From the NCBI RefSeq assembly GCF_947242115.1, contig NC_074724.1, forward strand, positions 33,512,505-33,576,504: DNA of 64,000 nucleotides, read 5' to 3'. This document shows, piece by piece, positions 21,362-33,700 of this stretch. The position numbers and the translations under genes were made by a program. This DNA is from Biomphalaria glabrata (lineage: Eukaryota; Mollusca; Gastropoda; Planorbidae). How positions within the stretch are numbered: the first letter of the stretch is position 1; each line of letters starts with the position of its first letter. The notes under the pieces are model-generated. The model worked only from the letters and a program-made list of their open reading frames with translations. It was not told the origin of the DNA and did no database searches.

Positions 21362-21713
21362 AGTGTCATGGAAAGCTCTGTCTCAAATATGTCATCTTTG
21401 GGCACCAAGGTAAACAAAGACAGCCTTCCACACAGGTCTGAGTTTGCAGGACAGCATAGAGATAGTAGGCCTATGTTGAAGCAAGGCATGGAATGTTGTC
21501 TGGTCAGTGCAGATAGTCTATCAGCATTGGATGTTGACATCAAGTACGCAAAGTCAATAACCAAGGAGGAAAAGGAGTACTGGAAAAAACATTTGCCGAG
21601 AGGGTTTCAGTTCTGCTTGAAAGGCTTGGCAAGGAGTGTCATTTATCACCAGCCTGAGAATATCACAGAGTTTGCAGCTCATTATTTCGAAAACAACCTC
21701 CATCTAAGAAATG
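21362..21713 (+). CDS. RIIa gene, first coding exon with the RIIa domain
   Basis: An acceptor (ttttttctttag) precedes 21362. The ATG at 21368 has a good context (gtcATGG). The donor is agaaatg|gtacat, leaving phase 1. The first 65 residues are Ser-rich. The end, LPRGFQFCLKGLARSVIYHQ followed by PENITEFAAHYFENN, is a textbook RIIa domain (G-x-x-x-L-L-x-G-L-x-R-x-x-x-x-x-x-P-x-N-I-x-x-F-A-A-x-Y-F). The preceding acceptor implies an upstream non-coding exon that I could not find. Confidence 0.85.
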
Positions 21714-24700
21714 GTACATGTTATTAAATAATTTATTAGATAGATGTAATGGTAGCTGAGTGGTAAAGTGCTTTTGAACTGAGGGCTCTGGAGTTTGAAT
21801 CCTGGTGAATACTGAGATTTTGAACTTTGCAATTTTTAGGATAACCATGTGTTCGTTCAACACAAATGAGTGAGTACCTGACATACATTGGGGAAGTAAA
21901 GGTCGTTTAGGATCCCTGGACACATTGGCATCATGGGAAATGAAAAGGCAGATAAGCTATCAAAGGCAGGTTCATCTATGGAACAACCAGATAGACCTGT
22001 TAACTACCTCACCCTAAGGACAATGTTAGTCAACAATCACAAAGAGGAGTGGCTCAACCAATGGGCATCAGGAAACACAGGCAGAGCCATGTACAGAGAA
22101 ATGACTACGCCTAACAAACTGGACAGTATTAACTTCCTCCCCCGCAAAGTACAATCTACAATCTTCCAACTAAGAACAGGACACACACCACTATTAAATT
22201 ACCACCTGAACAAAATAAACTCCACACAACTACCCCTTTGCAGACATTGCGCCCACCCCTTTGAAACAGTAAACCATATCCTCTTTGAATGCCCCTCCCT
22301 AATCCACCTTAGGCAGACCCTACTTCCACTACAGCCCAACAAAACCAACACCCTGTACGGCAGTGCTGAACAACTGAAGAAAACAGCACACTTTTTTTCC
22401 TTGGCACAGTCTGCAAAAGAGCTCACAGCTCAGCAGCAATAAAGCTGGCTAGAAGAAGAAGAAGAAGGACACATGACATTGATGATGCCCTCGTTAACTG
22501 TAACCATAGAAACAAATGAGCTTTACATCATTTACCCCCTGTTTGTAAATGTTGTTTGTAAAATGTTGTACATGTTTCGGATGTTCCTTCAGAGTTGACA
22601 ATACATCCTAGCCCTAATCTTTCAAAGGATAATATGGGGGGGGGGAGGACAGCAGGCAGGATATGGACCTGGAACTATCAAGTCAATCCAACTCTAATGG
22701 GTACATGATAGGAAAGTAAAGGCAGTTTGTTTGTGTGTTTGCCACTTAACACCCTAGTTAACCATGGGCTATTGAAACAGATTACCTTAATGTCCTATAG
22801 TCAATCTTTTACATCCCAAATCACTGTTAAGATTTTGTTTCACTATAAATTATAATTAACAATTTGAGATAGAATTATTATTTTTTAAATTAGCATACTA
22901 GAGGAAGAAATTTTTGCGTAAGTATATAGCAGTGGTGCACAACTTTGTTTGGTCTAGGGGACCATATACATTCCCAATACATCACAAACCACATCAACAC
23001 ACACACACACACAAATATGAGCCCACTCTGATTGTTCTGTTGTGTTTTGATTCTGCACTCTATACACACGTTTTAAGGGTCAACCTTCTTTCAAATGTCC
23101 CTTAGTATGTTGGACTATTGGGGCACCACACATAATCTATATGAGTGTTTCTCCAGTACTGGTTACAACTAGGTGTTGGTTCACTAAAAAGTCCGTATTT
23201 CATAAGATTGTTATTCAAATGTGACAATTTGCATTACATTGCATTAAGAAATGGTTAATCTATAAATTTTGATATTTTGAGCTCATAAGGTGCTAGGGAA
23301 ATATTGAAATTGTAAAAAATGTGTGAAATTACTACCCAAAATGGCGGCTTTTGATGTAACACGGAACACCATGGTATGATTGAATTAATATCGTACTAAA
23401 ACCAAGGGGCATAAAACTTCCATCTTTGTTGGAATATGTTAACAAGATCCTCATATTTCAATGTCATTATTTAGTTTTTCTCAAGGTTATCAAAATATTG
23501 ATTAAACACGGCCACAAAAAGGCGTTTGAGGCGCATCGCGATGTGTCCCACTTTATACGGAATTACAATCCTCTATGAATTGTAAACAAGAAATAAATAA
23601 TATGCTCAACATTGCATTTCTGTTACAACAAGCATTAAAGATTTCTTTTAAAGTATTTTTTTTGTTAAAAGCTTTCTAAACATGCATAACGAGCTTAAAA
23701 TAGGTCGAGGTGTCCCAGATGAAGCGCCTGTGCTGCGTGTGTTAAGAATGGGATTATTTTTCCCACGACACTACTTTTTATGAATGAGAGTTCTTTTGAG
23801 CATCACAGGTATTGTGTAGAACAAAAGAAGTGCCGTTTCCGCTGGAAATACTAGCGTAGTAATTAACAGGAGTACGTAAACAATAGCGTGTCCCACAATT
23901 AACCATTGATGCGCCTCAAGCGTCGACACGATCAATCGCCGGCAATCTTGCACAAAAACCTCATTTAATCTGTTTTTTGTGATCTTTTGTGAATCAACAA
24001 CCCATCAGGTACGTAGATATTTCATTATTCTACTGAAATTTAAGCTTATTACAAATAAGTTTGATTGCAATATCCAAATCGAAGTGCTTTTTTTATTACG
24101 AGGTTACTAAATTTAACCATACAATCATGACGTCACGTGAAGCGTCTTGAACACAATTTAGTCTTAAATCGTAAAGTTAATCAATTTTAAAGCCTGTTAC
24201 TAAACAAAAAGTTTATATTTCTAAAACAATTATGTTGATGTAATAGTAGACGTGTGTAGCGATTTAAAATAATTAATTTGTTTTTATTTTGAGAAGTAAA
24301 TTGGATTAGGCGTTGAGGCGCTCCTTGGGACCCCGTGCTGGTGTTTTCCATGCATAAATTATGGCGTCACATGTAGCGTCTAATACGAGTTCGGGATTTG
24401 TTACGTTTTCTGTATTCATGGAAGTTTTAATTAAGATTAAATGATTTTAATATATGTAATAAACTATTTTCATAATTAATCATTTTAAATGAACATTTTT
24501 TGACATCTTTCATTTTATATTTTTTGTAATTTTACTTTACATCGTTTGGGGCGTTTCAGTGGACACTACTCCGTTTGTTTACAAATGGTGTCCTAGTTTG
24601 CGTCTGTTAAGTCCAAATAGATTTTAGTGATAGTTTGTTAAAGATTTTACAGTGTCAGATAATATTAGCTACATCTAAAAGAAATAAAGCGGTACTGTTT

Positions 24701-27700
24701 AAGAAATATTAAATAATTAAAATTTACTTATTACTGTAAATAAGATTTAGAACTATTAGATCTTTCGTTTGAGGCGCATCTCGGACACTTGTCTTTAAAA
24801 CTTTAAAGAGCTTAACTCTAGATCTAGAAATCTAGACTGATTAGACCTCTAGACCTAAATCTAGATTTACTCTAGATCTAGATCTAATTATGTAATTCAT
24901 TATCTAGATTTACTCTAGATCTAGACCTAGATCTAATTATGTAATTCATTATATTATAGCTAGATTTACTCTTGAGTCTTGATTTAGACCTAGAGTAGAG
25001 TAGAATAGTCTATTCAGTCTAGATCTAATTCAATATCTAGATTTAGATCTAAACTAGATTATTAGATTAGAAATCATTAGATCTTTTATGAATCTAGACT
25101 AGTGACTCTAGACTAGATCATTTATGACTAGATTTAGAATCTAATTTTAGATTTAATAATATATTTTTCTTTAAATTGACCAGAAAAATATCTAGAGACT
25201 AGATCTATATTATAGACCTATTCTATATTAAAATGTAGATAGTATCTAAAACAAAGTTTGGTTTAACCTGCACTTAATTTCCATTGTATTGTTTATACAG
25301 TATATTCAATTATATTGTATTCAGTTCTTTCAGTCTACCACTGAATGATTATAACTTAAGTTAATATAATTAACAGTACTAGTCCTATACTATTGATTGA
25401 GTCTATCCCTATCAAGCAATTATGGGCATTACTAGACTAGATTTAAATAATGCACCAATATATAATATATTATATGTTTATGAAATTTATTAGTAGGCCT
25501 ATATTATATATAATAGATCTATTTATTTAGATACTTATACATTTTTTATAAATTACAGATTTCAGTAATGGAGTATCTGTTAGAGTTTCAAGGCGTCTAC
25601 AAGCCAAGAAAGACTCTAAATTTACAAGCATCAAAGCCTGAGTCTCTAACACATGTTGCTGTTTTAGAGCGGAGAGAAAAGGAAAGGTTGAGAAAAGCTG
25701 CATACAGGGCCTAGTTAAGCCCACATGAAAAAGCTTGGATAAACAGAAAATGCAAAGAAAGAAAACAGCAAGCTAATAGTCCACTTAATGTCATCTCAGC
25801 AGAGGTTGGTGAATCACTAGGTACTGGATTCCAGACTCCAGTGGCAAAAAGAATGGCTGTTTCAAGGGCTTTGATGAAATTGCCTAGGTCACCCAAGAAA
25901 TATGCTGCAGTTTTTGATGGTCTCACACAAATATGCTCCCCAAGAAAAAGTAAAGCTGTCCATGACATACGCTTTCTGCGCCTACCTGAGAGAAGAAAGC
26001 TCATCTTTCTAAACAACATTAAAGAAAGTATCAAAACCTAACTACACTCCACCAGCAAAAAAAAAAAAGTCATGTCTAGTGCTCATAGACAAGTACTCTG
26101 CAGTATCCTTAGTAAGTACAACAAACTCAGAGGTTGTGCTACTCATTTCTAACATTTTGGTCAAGAAGTTTTATGTCCAAGTGCAAATCAGAACAAATTG
26201 CAAGAAAAAAAATGAAGTGATTGCATTGCACAAAATGCCTTGGAAACAATATTCATTTTTTACAGTAGAGGGGATGTCTCAAGAACTGATCCCTCTCAAT
26301 CATCTGTTAGTGCTCAAACAGGAAAAGGTTTCATGCAAAAGCTACTTAACATAAGATGCAGTCTTGCTTATGTGAGTTCTGTTTGAAGATTTTTCTTTAT
26401 ATAGAGGGCATTAATAAATTTCTGATCAAAAAAGGACACAGAGAGCTGACATTAATAAATCCAGCTTCATCACTTGACTTAACTCTATGCCCAAGAACTA
26501 ATGCCAATTGTTTTCATAAGCTGCAGTGCATTGAAAGATCATGTAGCAACTGTGGTGTGGATTTAATTAACAAGTATTGAGCCTTTAAAAAATTGCACGG
26601 ATGAATTAGCAGAGTGGAGTATAGTATGTGGTCAAAGATGACGGCTGAGTATGTTCAGAGTGATGGTACACTGCAAAAGGTATCAAAGTGGCGACCAGTA
26701 AATAAAGAAGGATCTTTCAATGACCTAGTGAGAGGTATTACACCTAACACTATTGCTTACAGAAATAGAAGCTGTTTCTGCTATCCATGCAGAAATTCAT
26801 ATGGCAGTCAGTGCCTGCATGATGAAATATGTGGCTCTTGGAAGGTGTTCAAACTTCAGAAACAAAATGGTAAGTACTTGTATTTATTTATTTTTAAATA
26901 GCACTTTACACTTATCTGAGAAAAAAACATTATTCATTTTAAAATTACCTAATTGATTTCTAAATGAAATTGTTTCTTTTTCTTCAGTAGTGCAATCTTA
27001 GTCAAATCTTGAAGACTCTTTGGATGTCAGTCCCATATGCTCAAATTCAAAGGTAAAGAGCTTTTACATATAAACATTTTCATTGAATCTTATGTTACCT
27101 GTATTGTATAAGTTGTTTTTTAATAATATACCCTGCTAAATAATTTTAGACTCATTTTAGAAATTAAGTATTTCAGCCTCATGTTGTTGTTTTTTCAGGC
27201 CCAAACAATTTCCTTCACTCATCAAAAGTACATTGTAAATAGCTGTGTGATTGTCAAGTATGGGGAAATATTCTATCCAGGTATAATTTTTTGCACTGTG
27301 TACCTTTTAATTTCAATAAACAAGTTCAAAGTATGTTTTAGATTGAAGTATTAACTTTTCAACATTGCTGGTAATTTTTCCAACAGGAGTTGTGATAGAA
27401 GTCCTGGATGATCAGCGCAGAAATAATTTTTTAAAAAGGCACAGAAATAAAAGAAATATATTTGTATATCCAGAAGTGCAGGACATACAGTTAGTGTATG
27501 CAGACATGATTGTTACTGAAGTGATGTTGATACTAATGGCAATAGTTTGAGAGTGGAATGTTTTGATTTCTGAATTTGTCAAATAAAATTTGTGTACAGT
27601 TTTATGTGTTTTCTTTTCTTTCTTTTTTTTTTCAAACCTTTTTCTGTGTGTTAAAACTAACAAAAGATATAAAATATATATTTGTCAATAATTAAAAATA

Positions 27701-30700
27701 ATAATGATCATTCACTTGTGCACAGATAAGACAAAAATGTAAACTTATAAACATTATTTAAAAAAATGGTGTCCCATGAAGCACCTGCGACATTTTGTGA
27801 AATTAAAGCAGCATTTTTACAAATGGGTACTTTATGACTAGAATAGTGAACTTAATAATAAGTCTAATGGATCACTTTAGTGCAAAAATAAAATAATTTC
27901 TATATTCTCACAGAATATCTTTTAGAAAAACTTTAACTTGTAGTGTCACAGGTGCTACGGTGTCCCAATTTTTGAATTGAGCTCAAATCCACTTTTTCTA
28001 TGCAAAAGCATAAATTTCAGTATCTAAAGACTAATATCAATAAAGACAGCTATATTATGCTAAAATACAATGAATTTATCAATTGGTTGTTGTTAAATTA
28101 TCAAGTGGTGTCCCGGTGATGCACCTGTGACGCAAATGGGGGTACCCCTTGAATAGACACTGCTGTCAAAATCTACATCTTGCAATTCATTTTCTATTAA
28201 ATTCTTAAAGTGAACTGGTTGAAGAAGTGAATACAGTTGAAATGAAACCAAAAACTTCAACTTTAATTTTTAGCATAATGTGACACTTTTTGGCACCAGT
28301 ACTGGAGAAACACTCATATATCACCTGTCTCCATTCCTTCGTCTTTCGCATTGCCTTGATTCTCTTTCAATGATAGACCTGTCCATTCTTTGATTTGTCT
28401 TCCCATCCCATCACTTTCGCCGTTTGCCTCTTCTTCTTTTCTTTGATACCAGTACTATTCCCTGCAGCATGGTCAAACTAATGATAAATCTTATATTCCT
28501 AATTTATCTGTAAATAAAATATAGCCAATAATACCAGAACAGGGAACTCTTTTTTCCTGCTGCATGACATTGTTTTCATTGTGTATTCAGCAGAGCTATC
28601 CAAGTTACCAGAACAGTCCTATTTCTCAAAACTCTGTCAAAAGCCTACATCAGGAATTCAACAGAAAGCTATTAGGAGGCCAGAAAGAAACCCAAGCTCA
28701 TCTCAAGCTACTCACACCATTGCTCAAGGTTATTATTTGTTTCATGTTCTTTTTTTTGTTTGTACTTTTTAAACAAGTTCCCAAAAGTTTTGTATACATA
28801 TGTATATATAGAGAGAGATTGGATGCAGTCAGCTGTAAGACTAATAAAGCCCAAATTTGGAGAGGCATTTTGTGGCCTGCATACTTGGTATGTGAAATAG
28901 AATCTGGCCTTGCATTGGAGACAGTCTTTTTCTGTTGGGCTCAAACTTCTTTGTTGGCTAATATTATTATTGCTATTACACTGTCTGGCTATCCCTTCTC
29001 TCCACAGAGTATGTCTTCCCAAGAATTCATATCTTTGTCCACCGCTTTTAAATCCCTTTTGATTTCATCCACAAGACGGAGGGAGGTGGGGCGACCCTTT
29101 TTGTACTGTGCTTCCTGCATGTTACCCTTAGTGGATAATAATGGCCGCTCTAAAAGACATTTTCAATGAGAGCATAGTAGTAAATAAAGGGAAAATACAG
29201 GCAAGCCCCAATCACTGCATGGAGCTTTGACTTGGCAACACTGTCTGTCAAGTTGGATGGCTGCCTGGTTATGTGGTTTGTGTACTGGACGGATGATGGT
29301 CTAGGGTTCAAACCCTGCCTACTGCCTTTCTCCACTATCCTGTGGGTCTTTCAGGCTAGAATGTAATAGTCTTCACTTCTGACGGAACATCAGAAACATA
29401 TAAAGGAAACTTAACGAAGTTAATTACACATCAAAGACAACTTGGCGAAGCAAAGGTTAAATGACATGACTTTATCAACAATAAATGTCTAATAAAAAAG
29501 GCTGGTACATAACACAACATGGTATTAAGTCAGCAATGAACTTGATACATATCCAGACCTAGCTTCTGGATCAAATAAATGGGTCTACTTAGAGAACTAC
29601 ATAGATAGCAATTCTGGTATTGACATCTTGTCAGTTTATTGTGATTCAATGTAGAAAAGATACCAGCAACAGAGCTAGGCAGGCCTTAGAGTGGAACCCC
29701 CAGGGAACAAGACGCAGAGGAAGACCAAAAAGAACATGGCGACGCAGTGTACTTGAAGAAGCAGAGAAGACCGGGAAGAGCTGGGAAACCATCAAAAAAC
29801 TAGCAAGAGACCGTGGAGAGTGGCGTGTTTTTGTCAAGGCCCTATGTCCCATGAGGAACTCAAAGGAGTGATGATGATGAATGTAGTTCAATATACATGA
29901 GCATTTAGATGACATGAATGTAGCAGTAACTAGCATATTACTGTAGCAGTAACTAGCTTATTACTGTAGCAGTAACTAGCATATTACTAAAATTCATGTG
30001 AATGTAGTTCAATATACATGAGCATTTAGATGACATGAATGTAGCAGTAACTAGCATATTACTGTAGCAGTAACTAGCTTATTACTGTAGCAGTAACTAG
30101 CATATTACTAAAATTCATGTGAATGTAGTTCAATATACATGAGCATTTAGATGACATGAATGTAGCAGTAACTAGCATATTACTGTAGCAGTAACTAGCT
30201 TATTACTGTAGCAGTAACTAGCATATTACTAAAATTCATGTCTGAAAAATGATATGCTTATAAAAAATGTTGTAAAACTCCATCATGTTTTTATTTTCAT
30301 TATGGTCAATTAAACTCATTTTAACTCTTTTAGAAAAAGTCAATAAGTTTGTTCACTATTTCTGATTGTCTATACTTTTTTTGTTTGTTTTATTGGCAGA
30401 GAAGCACAGCATTGATTCGCAGTCAATTAACCTGCAGCATGATAGTCACTCTTTAACAGTCAAGCCATTTTTGTCATCACTAGTGGGACTAGAGGAGACA
30501 CATGTTATAGGCATAGCAGATGATAAGGCAATGGATTCTGCCGTAGAGGAAAAGGAAACACAGCTGCCGACATCTTCTCAGAAACAAGACATGTCAGCCT
30601 TGAAGCAAAACTCTGCTAGTTCTCAGATGCACACTTTAGTAAAAAAGGAAGACACAATCAGAATCTGTAGAAAGAGATTTGAACCAAATGTTAGTGAATT

Positions 30701-33700
30701 AGGTTCAGAGAAAGTACAAGTTCCCACCTTGTCTGAAAACTGCATTTTTAAAGAAGAAAGAACTCTTGAAACCTCTGCACAAGAAACATTGAGACACCAC
30801 TGGACGAGCAGCTTTCCCAGCCATGAATTATCTGACGTGAGGGAAACCAGTGACATTTATATTTCTAGAAGTCATACTGTTTGTGGAGCATTGCATGAAA
30901 CTAAGTATTATCAGAATGGTCTGACACTTCAAGGCAAGAACTCTGACACTGGTAGCCAGCAAGTGGTCAACAGCAACATTAGCAATAAGAATGCAGAGGG
31001 AATAAATGATCAGGCTGACTCCTGCCTTTAGCAGCCATTAATGCCCTGTCCCAACTCACCGGAATTAATGGACGCCAGAGGTGATCAGCTTAAATGTCAT
31101 CTTGACCTGGGAGCAGAAGACAAAGGACATTTTACAAATGCAAAACAGGAATTTGAGCAAGGCTCAGTAGGAGCGGAGGATTACGGCTGTAAGAAAAATT
31201 GCTGTGAAGTCAACGAAAGTAGAGCTACTGGAGAAGACCATGTTACACCACAAAGAACTAGTGAAGAATCGAGTCAGAATGATTCCAGTTGTCAAGAGGG
31301 GGACGGGGTGGTGAGATTACCATCACTCACAAACAAAACTGGTCAAACAGATGCTGAGCATAGAGATAATGAGACAGAGGAAGATTCCATTGGGGAAGAT
31401 ATCCAGGCCCGTTTCAGGGCAGAACAAAACACCTACTTCATACCAATCAAATCAGACAGCCAGCTTATGCATGCTGCCTGGGGTCCGGTTCCGGAAGATA
31501 GTGCTGTGGCCACTGGTCAGTACCATGACTCCAGTGTTGTTGCAGAGAGTAGTGGTATACCGTGCTGTTGCCAGTGCCATACTGAATTCCTTTTGGAAGA
31601 GACACCAGGGCCATCTGTAGAAAACCTGCAGTTGGATGCAGTCCTACTAGAAGAGCCCCAACATATTACTGTGTTGAAAAGTTGCAGCCAGGAGAATTCA
31701 GCAATGTGTAACTCTGGCGAAGTTGTTGACAAGGCCAGATCCGAAAGCTATGCTGAGGTGACAGCTAACTACATTTCTGAACTGAAAAAAATGGCAGAAA
31801 ACATCGAACACATTTTAGACGAGCAAAACCTTAGAGGCTTGGAGTACATGGCCACAACAGGGTATGATGAAAACAACTGCAGCAGTCGACAGTCCGAGCA
31901 GTTTATCACAGTGGATGAGGAAGAAAAATCTAGAAACTCTGCATATGAAATATCCAATAAATATGTAAGTCATGACAAACAATTGTATACAAGTATCACC
32001 TGTGGAGATTCAAATAAACTCAACATTTTATTCAGTTCTCTGTATCATAAAGTTTCTACATTGAGCTATCTTGAAACTGGAGCTACCGCAAACACAAACA
32101 ACAGTGGCAATTCATCGTCCTCTAACCCTGTGACTATCAGAGACAGAGAAACCAGGCCCTCTCCTAAAGTTGCCAGAGAGGGGGTCATCATTTATGAAAA
32201 AGATCCCAATCCAAAAAAGACACAAGCTGACTTGGTCATATTTGAAGGGAACCATGTGATCTCCATTCCTAAAGAAGCCATCATGGCCAATACATGGAGA
32301 GACTATTACACACCACCTAATATCAACAGCTCAGAAACAGAAACCATGTCTTCCAATTATTCCGTCAGCCAAACTTCCATAAACGATCAAGATTTAGGCG
32401 GGAAAAATGCAAAGGAGGCTATGCAGCAGTCCCCTCGTTACTTTGTGCCCCAGCAGTGTTCTACGACTGCTTCCAAGTCTGTCAATGTACAAAATCTGTC
32501 CAGCAGGACCAGGAAGATAAGTGAGTGTAAAGCAAGAAGATACGTGCCGATCACACGAGTTTGTGCTCGGCTGGGTAAACTGTCTGGAACTAGCATCAAT
32601 AATGATTATGAACAGCCAGCATCACCGAAAACCAGACGTCTTTCTCCAAAATCACCAACTTATATCAAAACAAGCCCCAAAACTAGAAGTCCCAGTCCTA
32701 GATTACCAAAATCTAAAAGCCCCAAATTATCCAAATCTAAAACTTTAAGCCCTAAATCGCCAAAGTCGAAAGCTATTAGTCCAAAATCTAAGTCTAAAAA
32801 TTGTGGTTCCAAATTTAATCATAAAAATTTCAGTCCCAAGTCTCGAAATTCCAGCCCCAAGTCCCAGAATTCCAGTTCAAAACTACCATTGTCCAGAGCT
32901 GTAAGTCTTAAGTCTAGAAGTTCTAGTTCTTCCAGAAGTTCTCGTCCCAAAACAAGAATCCCCAAACCTTTCAGAGCAAAGTCTAGGAGTTCCAGCCCAA
33001 AATCATCTATCTCAAGATCTTTCAGTCCTAAATTTAAAAAAATCAGAAGTCCTAGTTTGAAATCACCAAAAACTAGAGCAAGTAGCAAATTAAAAATATC
33101 AAACAGTCAAGAAAAAGTCTTAAGGAAATCCTCCCCTGGCCAGCATGACCATATTGGTGCCCAATACATACTTCAACCTCCTGGTATAACCTTCAAAGGC
33201 AAGAAGACTAAAAGCTGGACAGATGTTAATAAGCTGCCAACTAAAAAATCACCTGTGTCTACTGAGCCAAAAAAGATGAAAAAGCCACAAGGAAAAGCTT
33301 CAGCAAAGAAGAAAATCAAACCAGATAGCGCCTTCCCTTTGTCACTCCATACTTACCATGACCCTCTTGCATTGTCTTCCTACGTCCCAGACATGACCAG
33401 ACAGTTAACTATAGAAAGCCCCAAAGAAAATCTGATGATCCACACCACCTATATTCGGCCTAATCCACTTCATCTGAACTCCAAAGGAATATTTGAGCTC
33501 ATCAGTCAGAAGCGCAGACTGTATCTAGAGGATAAGGAGAAAGTGCCGAGCTCTGATGAAACCAGGCAGCTTATTTGTGAAACTGAGTGCTTTGTTAGGA
33601 AAGATCCCAAGACCAAACGTCTTGTCATCACCAATGGCACGTTGAATGAACTTGTGCAAAAAACAGTGACGCGGTCTACCACCAAGCTGAATGCCAATGG

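Larger units (their letters stand above)
23138..28320. mobile_element. 5.2-kb DNA transposon with TIRs, subterminal repeats and a decayed coding region
   Basis: A 26-bp perfect inverted repeat (23138-23163 and 28295-28320; core GAGTGTTTCTCCAGTACTGG) bounds the element. Flanking ATAT on both sides gives a probable short target duplication, although the palindromic AT edge makes the exact boundary uncertain. About eight left-side and three right-side copies of an approximately 30-bp subterminal motif occur in both orientations (GGTGTCCCA...GAAGCGCCTGTG: around 23521, 23710, 23887, 24130, 24310, 24550, 24768, 27768, 27945, 28107). The centre (25568-27550) holds the remnant of a multi-exon or multi-frame coding region. 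The element lies wholly inside the first coding intron of the RIIa gene. The superfamily is not assigned. Confidence 0.8.

Noticed and set aside
28564-29169. A longer open frame on the plus strand over the second RIIa-gene exon
   Set aside because: Exon phases on both sides fix the other frame (AELSKLPEQ...). The longer one runs through the donor at 28729 into AT-rich intron sequence.
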